DNA from: Amoebidium appalachense
Lineage: Eukaryota; Ichthyosporea
Direction of reading: 5' to 3'
Assembly (NCBI GenBank): GCA_963693365.1
Contig: CAVNZM010000005.1
Span: 6,882,001 to 6,946,000 of the forward strand
DNA: 64,000 nucleotides
Part shown: in pieces, positions 16,781 to 29,041 of the stretch
Numbering within the stretch: the first letter of the stretch is position 1
Layout: every line of letters begins with the position of its first letter
Notes under the pieces: model-generated
Databases searched by the model: none
Seen by the model: only the letters and a program-made list of their open reading frames with translations
What the model was told of the DNA's origin: nothing
Made by a program: the position numbers and the translations under genes

Positions 16781-16870
16781 AGCCTCGATTGGAACTCTGC
16801 TATTTTGTAATCGGTAACCCTCGTTTTCAAGGGTCCAGATGTACACAGAGTCGGAGTTCCAATCGAGGCT
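16781..16870. repeat. perfect 17-bp inverted repeat with 56-nt loop
   Basis: AGCCTCGATTGGAACTC (16781-16797) and its exact reverse complement (16854-16870) flank 56 nt of unique sequence. It could form a hairpin in RNA of either strand or be the remnant of a fold-back element. No target duplication is evident. Confidence 0.8.
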
Positions 16871-16928
16871 GCTCAACTTGAATACTCGGCAGGGGCAGAA
16901 GGCAGCCACGGATTGATGTACATCAGTG

Positions 16929-16930
<2 letters not shown>

Positions 16931-16972
<42 letters not shown>

Positions 16973-16980
16973 GTGTGCGC

Positions 16981-17037
<57 letters not shown>

Positions 17038-17062
17038 CGTGCGTGCGCACACGTGGGTGTGT
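16931..17062. repeat. (GT)n / (GC)n compound microsatellite
   Basis: GT repeats alternate with CG-alternating tracts (about 16978-16996 and 17028-17050). Alternating purine-pyrimidine sequence of this kind can adopt Z-DNA. Confidence 0.95.
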
Positions 17063-17123
17063 GTGCGTGCATGTGTGAGGAAGGGAAGGGAGAGGGGAGG
17101 AAGGGCACCAGGAGGGGGGGGGG

Positions 17124-17240
17124 GTTTGAATGCGGAACACGGTACGAAGTACGCATACATGAAGGACACATGCAAAGGCAAACATTCAAGTATGCAACAT
17201 CAGCCATGCGCATAGTATGCGTCATAAGCAGAGCCCATCC
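17124..17240 (+). repeat. dispersed G-run-linked repeat, copy 2
   Basis: Begins right after a G run with TTTGAATGCG, has GTACGAAGTACGCATACATG and ends with the conserved AAGCAGAGCCCATCCTCAG. It is one of the most complete copies outside GBA2. Confidence 0.8.
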
Positions 17241-18414
17241 TCAGGGAGGAAGCAAGTCATCAATTGCGTCTGAGTTTCCACCCCTTAGCCTGCGTATATA
17301 CGACTCTCCAACTCAGACAGCAGCATCAACTGAACTTGGGAGGGTCAACCCGTCTTGATCAAAGACGAGCAGGGTTGCTTATGCAAGCAAGGTGAGCAAA
17401 ACGGTGAATATGTGTGTGCAAACTAACGCAGTGCAGCGGAAAATGCGTATGTGCTTGTAGATGCACGACACAGAGCAACCATGCCCGGTTGCATGGAAGT
17501 AAAGCGGTCTCCACACAGTGGTCTGTCCTGAAAGGACACCTCTGTCAAGATGCACATCTGCATCTGCCTAAGGATACCATTCTGAGGTCCTAGGCCATAT
17601 ATAAATCGAATTTCTAGGCCTCGAGGGGGAAGTGGGGTGGCGTGTAGGCGAATATCAGCTTCGGAGCCCACAGGAAGGGGCAGGAGGGAGGGAGGTTTGT
17701 GTTTGTGTGGGGGAGGGGGGGAATGGGAAGGCAAGGCGGTAGGGTTGAGGGAGCCGGGGGAGGGGGGAGGGGGGGGGGGGGGGGGAAGGGGAGGGCTCTA
17801 AAGGAGAGTAAAGGAAATAGGGAAAGGACTTGAGTGGTGCGGGGTCCACCCGGCAAGCCAGGCCTCACGACATATTTAATACTACCTTATATATAGATTG
17901 CATTGGTTTATACGTTCAAGTCATGTATCATCCACAGTCACGTATTTTAAAACCATGACAGTAAATTTGCACATATTAAGGGTTCTAGATCTATTGCACG
18001 TTAAAGGTATGTTGTGGTTCATGCATGCCGAGCAAAAGAAAAAGAAAGACACACTAAAGCCTAACAACCCTATATCTAGTGAAATTAGACTGTACCTACA
18101 GATATGTGCACGCACATCATTTTGCTATTTTCCAAAAACCTACCGAGACAAGCGAGGTGCCCACCACATGTCGTCGACCACGCCCTAGAGCTTTACTTCC
18201 GTAATCCCCCCCCCCCCCCCCCCCCCCCCCACCCTCCTCTCCCCCCCCCTTCTCAGCCAGGTCGTCCCCCCCCCCCCCAAAACCCCCCCCATCCTTCCTC
18301 AAGCCCACCAACAAAACACATACAAACACACGCGTATAATTGTGTTCCTGCAGAGCACATATCTAAATCAGAAGCAAAACCCACCCTTTCCGAGTCGTTT
18401 CCGCCTCCTTCTAC
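17241..18414. other. spacer between coiled-coil and SLC35A genes
   Basis: Unique sequence to 17690, a G/A block at 17705-17790, AT-rich sequence at 17870-18110 and C runs at 18208-18290. A minus-strand open stretch at 17423-17620 is non-repetitive but lacks splice sites or recognisable motifs. Confidence 0.5.
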
Positions 18415-19422
18415 CTATGCGCCCTGTGTACCGTCAAGCCTGTGTTGGTATTTTAGCAGCGTGGGGGCAGGGGGATCCGGCCTTCCATAAAGGTACACAG
18501 CGGCAATGACGAGACTGGCGCCCATCACAAACATGGATTGAATCACAAAGCCAAGGAACATGGCCGAGAGGATGACGCTCAGCACAATAGCAACACTCGT
18601 AGCGAATGCCTTGAGAATGTTGTCGGCGTACTTAACCACCACCGCCGTGACCAGACCACCAAGCGAACTGATGGCAATGACAGACCACACGATGTTGTTG
18701 TATCCAACAAAGAATCCCTCTTCGACCACCCTCTCACCGTCGTTCCACCAAACCGCCATCAGACCGAGCGAACCCCCAAACAGCGCCAACTGCACGTTTC
18801 TTACCCAGACAGACGTCGGTGTTCCTTTAAGGATCTTCTCGAAGTATACACCCGCAAAACCAGAGGTCATGCACGCACAAATCACCGCCACCAATCCGAC
18901 AAAAGCGTTTCCGGATTGCTTCGTTTCCGCAGCGCTAGAGGGCATCTGAACCAACGCAACACCCATCATGAGAACGAAAAGCGAAAACCATTTGAGGTTG
19001 CTGAGCGATCTGTTAAGCATGAGCACACTGAACACCGCCGTGGTTAGAATTTTCAACTGGTATGTCACCTGGAAAGTTGCTGCATCCAGGTTGCTAATTG
19101 CCACAAATTGGAGGTTGTTTTGTACCATGTAAAGCCCGGCCGGAACTGCAAGTTTGAACGTTTCACCTGGTTTGCGTATAATCTCATCTCGCAGCTGGCG
19201 TATAACGGCGGATACGGAGTGTGAGTTCTCGAAGAAGAGGAGCACAAAACATGCGAGCATTTTCAGCAACTCGCCCATGACCACCGCTGTGGATGATATG
19301 TACATTGGGCCATCTGTGGTGCGACTGTAGCGCATGACTAGTGCCTGGGCGGTGTTTTGGACCACCAATACAAGAAGGGAGACATATTTAATGTCTAGCC
19401 CAAATATGCGTGCCGGGGCCAT
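18415..19422 (-). CDS. SLC35A: SLC35A-family nucleotide-sugar transporter (UDP-Gal/UDP-GlcNAc type)
   Basis: An intronless 335-residue frame, the usual size for the family, starts at ATG 19422. It has about ten hydrophobic segments and the family hallmarks: VQNTAQALVMRYSR in TM1, LYMVQNNLQFVAISNLDAAT, VTYQLKILTTAVFSVLML, and VKYADNILKAFATSVAIVLS near the C-terminus. These proteins exchange cytosolic UDP-galactose, UDP-GlcNAc or CMP-sialic acid for the nucleoside monophosphate across the Golgi or ER membrane. The substrate cannot be fixed from sequence; the pattern is closest to the UDP-Gal/UDP-GlcNAc members. It could feed the lumenal GT61 enzyme encoded in this window, but that is inference. 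Confidence 0.93.
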   Translation of the reverse strand: MAPARIFGLDIKYVSLLVLVVQNTAQALVMRYSRTTDGPMYISSTAVVMGELLKMLACFVLLFFENSHSVSAVIRQLRDEIIRKPGETFKLAVPAGLYMVQNNLQFVAISNLDAATFQVTYQLKILTTAVFSVLMLNRSLSNLKWFSLFVLMMGVALVQMPSSAAETKQSGNAFVGLVAVICACMTSGFAGVYFEKILKGTPTSVWVRNVQLALFGGSLGLMAVWWNDGERVVEEGFFVGYNNIVWSVIAISSLGGLVTAVVVKYADNILKAFATSVAIVLSVILSAMFLGFVIQSMFVMGASLVIAAVYLYGRPDPPAPTLLKYQHRLDGTQGA

Positions 19423-19746
19423 GTTGACGCGTGTGTCTGGGTGGATAGATGCAAACGGCTGGAATATAGGTTCGAAAGCCTAAAAAGGCAAAAAAAAAAA
19501 CCCCTGATGTGGTGGTGGTTTTGCAATGTTTTAGCGAACTAAGATTTGCGTATCAGATTAGGTCGTGGTCACACTCTACACGTATTAGACACACCACATG
19601 GTGTGTTGTTTCCTTGGGTTATTTAGTGCATGTACACTGAAGGAAACTTTGACTAGTAAGAGGACGCGTGTATTAGTTGCAAACAAAGTGAGTCGACTGC
19701 GCGAGGCTGCGAAGCGTGGTGCACGGGCCACGGGAGAAACCAACAT

Positions 19747-19821
19747 CCAATCAAGATTAATAGCCAATCAGCAACGATTTCATTGCCTCCGCTTTCGCCG
19801 CAAGATTTTATTACAGCCAAT
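19747..19821. promoter_or_regulatory. three CCAAT boxes upstream of SLC35A
   Basis: CCAATCA-type words lie at 19747, 19764 and 19817 on the plus strand, 325-400 bp upstream of the minus-strand start at 19422. A fourth lies at about 20117. The arrangement resembles the CCAAT cluster at the lectin-CBM20 gene. Confidence 0.5.
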
Positions 19822-20835
19822 CAGATGGGTGCATCGGCCATACCTCCAGGGCTTGAAATGTATCGACTTTCTTTCTCTTCTAACGTACTAATATTCAATC
19901 GTTGCATTGTCCTAGTATATACAAAGATATGATTTAAAATGTCTTTTCGCTCAGTAAAATTGTGTCATATCAATCAGGTAACTCTTTTATAATCTGCCGG
20001 TAACTTAGCGTTATGCAACCTAATCGTCATTCTGATCGTTGATATGGGTCTGGCATACGCACAGAAAGCCATAGCGTGACAATCAAGCAATCATTTGGGT
20101 AGCACTGATTTATGCTAGCCAATCAGGACGGGTGTTGCATTTGTACCAAATGCATCATGTGTACACGTGGCAGGATAAACACGTGGCGGGGGTCAACGTC
20201 GGCTCCACTGTGCCTATCTATACGCATGCATATATATATGTGCGCACTGTGTGCGGATTTTGGTTATGAACAGGCCACAAAGTGTGAGGGGGATATAGCC
20301 GATAGAACTTTTTCCGTGATGTGCTGGCAACATGTGCCCCTCATCCATTGCCATTTGCAGCACCATGTCCATGCCCATGATCATGCACTGGGTCCATCGA
20401 GCCCCGGGAACGCAGCACGTGCTAAGTCGACTATGTAGTACTGGCACACACCATCTGGTTCGCGCATACTGCTGCAGATGTGGATGCACACCATCACACT
20501 TGGTTCACCATGCACATGTCGCAGCAGCAATTGCAACAACATTGAATGTTACGTACACAACTCCTACTGCGCAACCGCGTGCACAAGCATCAAACTCACA
20601 TCGCTTCATCAACGGTTCTTGTATGTTTATTGACCCCCATGTGGCTGCCACGACAATACTGGCAACCATGCTTCATTCATAATTTTGCGAAATCTGTACA
20701 GCACGACAAGAGTTACTAGTCTCAGTGACACACAGTTTTAACACTGAAAACGATGTGCCGGTGCAGAAAGAGCGGCAAAAACAAGAAATAAAAAATATTG
20801 CCATTTGGCCAGGTCACGGCCTGCCTTGTAATCAT

Positions 20836-20883
<48 letters not shown>

Positions 20884-21210
20884 AAAAAAAAAAAAAGAAA
20901 AGAAAAAGAAAAAAAAGAAAGAAAGAAAAAAATAAAAAGAAAGAAAGAAAGAGAAACAGGAAAAAGAAAACAGAACAGAAGGGAAAACCCACACCAAACC
21001 CACTCTAGTAGCCACTGGCTATAGTACGTATGTCGATCTGCTACCCAGTATCTACCTGTCGAAATTTCAACGAGTCAGTGGGAAAAGCAAACAAAGTATA
21101 TCTCCTCCGTCGAGATAACATTGGTTAAAAAGGGCTAGAAGATAAACACATACATCTACACCGAGATAGCGCCTTGCCAAAAATGGCTAGTAGACAGCCG
21201 CACATATCTC
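19822..21210. other. spacer between SLC35A and GRWD1
   Basis: Mostly unique sequence with no supported gene. At 20838-20896 a C run of about 35 nt passes directly into a poly(A) stretch and an A/G tail to about 20985. Near 21108-21220 two copies of a GAGATAG-containing word occur beside the GRWD1 stop. Confidence 0.6.
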
Positions 21211-21891
21211 CTAGACCGAGATAGTCTTGAACACGTTGAACCCCGACCCAGCCGTGGTGATGAGCACCCCCGAGCACTGTCTGTGCCAGTGGTGTTCCTT
21301 GACGTCCTTCTGCCCCTGCGTGTGGCAAAAAAAAGAAAGAAATGAATGTCAGCACACAGCCCCATCGCACGACATCTTGCTCACGTGCTGCACCCTCCTC
21401 TTAGCAAACCGACAACCATTGCATCCTTCACAATCAACAGACATTTTGACGTGCACGCACGCACGCACATATACACACAGGTACGCAAGCAAGCAAACAT
21501 CGTGCCCCCCCTCCCCCCCCCCCCCCCCCCCCCACACACCCACCCCCTAACCATTGGGTGGGTAAGTGGGTTGGAGTGTGTGTGTGTGTGTGGGGGGGGG
21601 GGGAGGATTGGTTTATCCTTCCCTTTTAGTCCCACAACCCGACTGAGAGCCTGAAGAACTAGAGATTGCACTCAACTTGAAGCCCGGTGTCAAACACATA
21701 TTGGATGGTTGAGCGAAGTGGGGTGTTCTTTGGAGAGAGAATAGGGGAAACCAACAACTCACTATCGGTGTCGATGAGAACACAATGACCATAACAATAC
21801 CGTGTGTGAGGAGACTGCGGAGATGAGGTGAAGTGTCTAATGGCACACACGCACACACACACACACGTGGAAAAACAAACGGGCACCCCCC

Positions 21892-21944
<53 letters not shown>

Positions 21945-22254
21945 AGTCCATCAAAACTATCCGGTAGGAGGGACGGCGGGTTAGGGAGAGTCAGGACAAA
22001 TCGAGGACGATCCCCCCCCCCATCTCGGGATTGGGGGTGGGGAAAGGGGGGATGGGTGGATGGGTTTGGGAGGAGGGGTCGGGTGGGGTGGGTGGGTGGG
22101 TGGGGGGGGGGGGGGGGGGGGGGGGGGGGGTATCTAACAGCACCAAGATGCATTCATTACCTGATGGATGAACAGAAGTTGTGGGGGCACATTTGCCAGC
22201 GTTGCATCCTCCCCACCCTCCGGGTCGGGTTCCACGGACAGATCCCACAGGGTG

Positions 22255-22311
<57 letters not shown>

Positions 22312-22841
22312 GGGTGTGTCAAATTCAGAACAAATAAAAAACTTCGCTGTGGGCCACAATGGTGTCAATTATAGGCAAACACAGACACAAACATTGATAT
22401 AGAAACATCTCGAGTACGAGTGCACAAAACACGCCACTTGCTAAAAAGGAGCACCCCCCCCCCCCCCCCCCCCCCCCCGCCCCCCCTTCCCACCTTCCCA
22501 TGTACACCCCAATCACCCACCCCACCCTTGCCCCCGACCAACCCGTATTGAACAGAACAAGTATAGAAACAAACAATCATATAGAGCATACACGTTTACG
22601 AGAATGTGCCCGACCTGCACGGAACCACCAAAAATGCTACTGTAACACTTTATAGAATGGTAAGAAATCACGTGTAGCTTAATACACATGCCACATGTGT
22701 GCCTGTGTCTGCACTTGTGTGCTCACACATCAACAGCCACTTCGTGCTTGTGTGTGGGCATGTGTGTTCAGGTACGCGGACAGGTGCATATAGGACCATG
22801 GTTGTGTAGGTGTAGGTGTACGTGTGTGTGTGCGTGCGCAC

Positions 22842-22908
<67 letters not shown>

Positions 22909-23177
22909 TACGTGTGTACGTGTGTATGTATGTGTGTGTGTGTATGTATGTGAGTGAGTGAGTGAGTGAGGTAGTGTGTGTACGTGTGTGTACGTGTGTG
23001 TGTGTGTGTGCACGTGTACCCACCTGGTCATCTGCACCAGACACGGCAATCACAGAGTCCTCCGTCGGATGCCATTCGACTGATGTGATGGGTGCCGTGT
23101 GCCACTTGAACGTGGCTACGGGCTCGGGCTTGCCGCTGTGTGAAGGTGTGGGTGTGGGTGTATGTGTATGTGTGTGT

Positions 23178-23208
<31 letters not shown>

Positions 23209-24092
23209 GGGGGGGGGGGGAGGGGGGGGGGGAGGGGGGAGGGGAGGGGGGCATGTTTATTCGGTGTGTGTTAGCCTTCCTGGGTATGATAGATTTTCTA
23301 TGCACGATGTCATCTGCCGGTAGTTTGGTAATTTGAAGGGGGCTTCTTAAATGGCCAATTTTAAGGCCCTTGCGGGTCAGACCAGGATGCTGTTTGATGC
23401 GCATCTGACAAATCATAAACTGCAAATCTCTTCTGGCTGACCCGACCTGAAATTCCTAAAAGAAACCCCCTTTAAACATGACACCCATGTCCCTGTTCTC
23501 ACACAACAGTCCGATCCACCGGCATCATAGTGCTCAACTTCCGAGCCACATATTTTCATTCCGGGCCTCCCTTTCACGTGAGCTCACAAGGATATATGCA
23601 CGTGTGGTTCAAAAGAAAAAGAAAAAACCAAGGGAATACATTGTGGGTGAATTGGTACCGAGCCAATATGCCATTAACTGTGTTAAAGCGAGTTTTACAC
23701 GTGCATATACCCTCGTGCGCTCAGGTGAAGGAAGAAGCTTAGAGAAGAGAAGAGGAGGGGAGATGTAGAAAAGTACAATCCCACGGAAGAGCTGAAAGCA
23801 ATATCCAACGATGGAAAGAGCAGAGGTGGCAGTAGCCGTCCCAGCGTGGGGAGGGTTGGGGGTTGGGGGGGAGAGGGGGGGGGGGGGGGGGGGGGGGGGG
23901 GAGCGAAGGGGGGTATGAGTGGGGGATGCTTTACTGGGAGTATAAAAAAAACGCATTCACGACAGAGAACACAATAAAGAAGTTGCAGAGCACACACACA
24001 CAACAGGGACAGTGTGTTCGTGTGTGTGTGTGTGTATGTGTGTGTGTGTGTGTGTATGTGTGTGTGTGTGTGTGTATGTGTGTGTGTGTGCC

Positions 24093-24128
<36 letters not shown>

Positions 24129-24213
24129 GGGGGGGGTTACCTGGGGAACATCCTGAGGTCCCAAACCTTGATGACACCGTCATCACCACCAGAAACCAAC
24201 AGATAGTTGACGG

Positions 24214-24261
<48 letters not shown>

Positions 24262-24413
24262 ATGGGGGGGTTGGGGGCGGAACATGAATGAATGGTCAGC
24301 ATTATATTTTGCAGCTCGTGTTGATTTGAAAAGGGTAGGAGGAGGAGGAGGAGGAGGAGGAGGAGGAGGAGGAGGAGGAGGGAAGGAGGAGGAGGAGGAG
24401 AGGGGGCGGGGGG

Positions 24414-24448
<35 letters not shown>

Positions 24449-24551
24449 GGGGGTTAAACGACAGGGACGGAGAGAATTGGAGCTCAAACGTGCAGTGAAA
24501 TGGTTGGAAAAATTTCTTCCTTTAGCCCCAGATTGTGGCCACACCCACAAA

Positions 24552-24607
<56 letters not shown>

Positions 24608-25244
24608 ACACCACACACCACCCTCCCACCCACAAAACCCACCCACACAAAAAAAAAGATAACAGAACCTGTGGCATAACGTACGATCCTCCCTTAGAAA
24701 TAACCACATCTAACCCACTCATTATTCGCAGTCCATTCGTCACGATACCACACACACGGACACGGACTCGAACACAAATACAAACACACACACACACATC
24801 TCTCTCTTCCCATTTTCTTACATACTGGTAAACGCATAGACGAATAAAGACACACACACGACACACACACACACACACACACACAAATCCGTAAACAAAC
24901 ATGCACACTGAAAATTCTAACACCCCTCTCCTCTCCCCTCCCTGTAAGGCACAGACAAACACTCGGGACAAGCACATCCCCCTCCCCCCCTCCCCTCCCC
25001 CCCCCCCTCCCAAAAAAAAAAAAAAAAAAAAAAAAGAAAAACAAACAAACAAACAAACACATAGACAAAACACACACAGGCACACACCACACACACACAC
25101 ACACAGACACACACACACGCGCACACACCTGTTCCAGTTGATGACGTTTACATCCCCGTCGTGTGCTGTGACGGTCAGGGCCGGTGCCTGCCTCTTTCGT
25201 GCGTCCCAGATGCGGATGGTCTTGTCCACACTGCACGAGGCAAA

Positions 25245-25314
<70 letters not shown>

Positions 25315-25463
25315 CGTCTATGTGTGTGTGTGTGTGTGAGCGAGTGAGTGAGTGAGCGAGCGAGTGAGTGAGTGAGTGAGTGTGTGTGTGCTGTGTGAGC
25401 GAGTGCCTGTGTTTGGGTTTACTTTTTATTTTTCATCATTCTTTTTCCCTTTTTTCCTTTTTT

Positions 25464-25498
<35 letters not shown>

Positions 25499-25558
25499 CT
25501 CCCTTTTTTTTTGGTGGTGGTGGTGGAGGAACGGGAGAGGGGGAAGGGAGAAGGGGAA

Positions 25559-25596
<38 letters not shown>

Positions 25597-26431
25597 TGTT
25601 ATCATTCGGTTTGGTAGAACGTGAAGGTGAAATCCGGTGGTAGAAGTGTGCATGTCTCCATATAAATTTGTGGAACACAAATACGAAACCATTACCCCCT
25701 CCTCCCCCCGTGCGTCCCTACCCCGTTCCCTCATACAACACATTCCCATCACCCCTCCCCAACCGACACTATGCATCCCCGTTTCTGGTCCCCCCTCTCT
25801 CCTCAGCCCCTCCCTCCCCCCATCCCCCCACCTCCTCCCATCCCTTCCCCTCTCCCCCCCTCCCCCCCCCCTTCCTCCCCTGCCCCCTCCCTCCCTCCTT
25901 CCCAACCCCCCCTCCTCTCCCTTCCCCCCCTCCCTCCCCTCCTTCTTCCCCTTCCCCCTCCCCTCTCTCCCAACATAACAAAAGAAAAACCCCCACGCAC
26001 GCACACACACACGTACGTTAGCCTCCGAGGGACTCCACTGTATGTCCTCCACGCTAGCCTCATGGCCGTTGTAGGGCACCTTGTTCACGGCCCAGCTGCC
26101 TGCCTCCGTGGGGTCCCACACGTAGATGTGCTTGCGGCAGTCACCACTGGCAAACCTGGTGGGCCAAATGCGTTATAACTAGAGCAGGTGTTCTGTTTAC
26201 AGAACAGGTCTTGGTTGTTTCATTGATAGGACCGGGCATACCACTAATAGAACAGGCAATCGTCGCTTGCGGATAACACGGGTTCAACAGACATGGCCGT
26301 TATTGCTATCACCTATACCATCTGGCAATCACATACATACGCCAAACATGCAACACCCCCCCCCCCCCCCCCTTCCCCCGTCCCCCCATTCAGCAAGAAT
26401 GCCTGTGCCGTTCTCAACCCGTCGAACCCCC

Positions 26432-26462
<31 letters not shown>

Positions 26463-26567
26463 CACCCATCCGTCCCCTGCCTGTCTGCCTACACCAAAAT
26501 GCAAGGATGGAGGGCATTATAACTGCTTGACGTGTGCCTGTGCAAGTAGTGAGGGGAAGGTGTGTGT

Positions 26568-26598
<31 letters not shown>

Positions 26599-26621
26599 GG
26601 GAGGGGGAGAGAGAGAGAGAG

Positions 26622-26652
<31 letters not shown>

Positions 26653-26821
26653 GGAGAGAGGGGGGCTCAAGCTACCTGCCGGGAACTTTCGGGGACCAAT
26701 CAAGAGCAAAACCTTCGGTGCCGTGGCCCGAAAATGTGTAAAGGGGGTCCATGGTGCTGGAGGGAGGGGCTGCTGGAGGGGTGTCCAGGGCGGCAACGTG
26801 TGCGCTAACATCGTACATGCT

Positions 26822-26891
<70 letters not shown>

Positions 26892-28196
26892 CGAGTGTCA
26901 ATGAGAAATGACAAAGTTAGGTCCAGAACAGGCAGAGAGAATAGTTTTCAAAGCAAGAGACCACACAAGGGCCCGGAGCCTGTGATTCACGTGTATGCAA
27001 ATGCGTACGTGCGGTTAAAGGTATGTGTGTTTGTGCAAGCATTTCCGTGCATATGCACACATGTAAATGTAAACATGTGTTTATATGTGATTATGTAGGT
27101 ACGTGTGTTCAGTGTATGTGAGCATAAAGAATGGTTTAGGTGGTTATGTAGGCACAAGATGTGTTCGTGCGCACATGTGTATGTGTGCATGTAAGTATGC
27201 ATGTAGGTGTACATTTTCATCTGCGCGCACGTATATACGTGTCCATATAGGGGTTTGTATAGGCGTACATACACACACATGCGCCTGAAAAATATTAACA
27301 TACAGCACCGAAACGCATGCATACACGTGCACATATTGTACACGGTCACATGCCCATATGCACGGCACCCACCCCTTGCCCATGCTGCCACCATCCCAGC
27401 ATTTGTAAGGGTTGACCCTAGCCCTGTTGAAGCCCCCCTCCCCCCCCCCCCCCCCCTCCCCCCTCCTCCCCCCCCCCCCTAAAAAAAAAGCACACACGCA
27501 CGTTAATCACGCACACGCACACGCACACGCACACCAACACCCACACACCGTCATTTTCACACACAACTTGCCCGTATCGGCCCAGACAGCCACTATCCCA
27601 GCATCGTGGGGTTATCCCTAACCCTCTTTACCCCCCTGCCCCCCTCCCCCCAGCCTCCCTCCCCCCTCTCCGGTCCCCAAAACACCCACGTGCCCGTCTA
27701 CTCACATAAATAAACCCGCATATACACGTCCACACACACCTTGCCTGTATCTGCCCAGACAGCCACCATGCCAGCGTTGTGGGGGTTAACCCTGACCCTC
27801 TCCCCCACCCCCCCCCAAAAAAAAAGTCTCTCGCGTACACATCCACATCCATTTTCATACGTACCTTGCCCGTATCTGCCCACACGGCCACTATGCCTGC
27901 ATTGTGGGGGTTAACCCTGACCCTGTTAACCCCGCCATAGTGTTTGATGTATCTCGTCTCCAGCAGAGGGTCATCGTCAGTGGCCTCTTCGTCACTCTCC
28001 TCCCCGTCTGTACGTGCGCGTGATGTTGGTTCATGAGCATCAAAATACCCCCCCCCCCCCCCCCCCCCCCCCCCGGGGCCCCCCTTCCTCCCCAAAATAT
28101 GAACCCCCCCTCCCCCCTCGCCTCCCCACCCCGGGCACTCTCGCTCTTCCCCACCGAACCTCCCTACATACACACGCACACCCCTTCCACCCCCAG

Positions 28197-28240
<44 letters not shown>

Positions 28241-28556
28241 CCGCGGGGCGTACCCCCTTTATCTCCATCTCCCCTTCCCCCCCTCCCCCTCTCTCCCGTC
28301 CCAACGCACACATACACACGGCCCCACTCTCCAGGACATGAACATGGGAGAACAGAGCCAGGGGGGAGACTAGAGGACGGAGAGGGCGGGGGAGGGGGGA
28401 GGGATACACCAAGAGACCAACCGGTTGTTGCGAAAAATGCAGTTGACCCCCCCCCCCCCCCCCTCCCCCCAAACACACACACATCCCTCCCCTTCTCACA
28501 CCCCCACCCGTACACCGACACAACAACCTGCCTTTATGTCAGTCGTACAACCATAA

Positions 28557-28587
<31 letters not shown>

Positions 28588-28974
28588 CTTCCTACTCTCA
28601 TGCCTCTCTCTCCGCTCCAATGGCTAGCCCAGGCCCTACCCTTCAAACCCCCCCCACCCTCCTCCACCCCCACACACTACCTCCCCTGCGCGCTCCCTCA
28701 ATCCTCTCTCTCTCTCTCTCTCCCTCCCTCCCCCTCCCCTCTCTCCCCCCATAGGCATAGAAATGAGGAGCCATCCCCCTTACCGCTATTGTCGTCAAAC
28801 ATCGTTTTGTGCATTTGCGACATTTTGAGAAGAAGAAGTTTGTTGTTTGGCGCCTTGTCTGCCTGTGTGCCTGCAACTGCATACATCGTCATGGGGAACT
28901 GTGTGCGTGTGTGCGTGTGCGTGTGTGTGTACGTGTGTGTGTGTGTGTACGTGTGTGTGTACGTGTGCGTGTGT

Positions 28975-29041
<67 letters not shown>

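Noticed and set aside
20112-20682. Overlapping open frames on both strands between SLC35A and GRWD1
   Set aside because: Cys/His/Met-rich, no recognisable motif, three overlapping frames of similar length.
27560-27801. Additional GRWD1 coding exons repeating [16 protein letters not shown]
   Set aside because: No acceptor sites, decaying copies, and the true exons 5 and 6 already join in phase with the expected protein.
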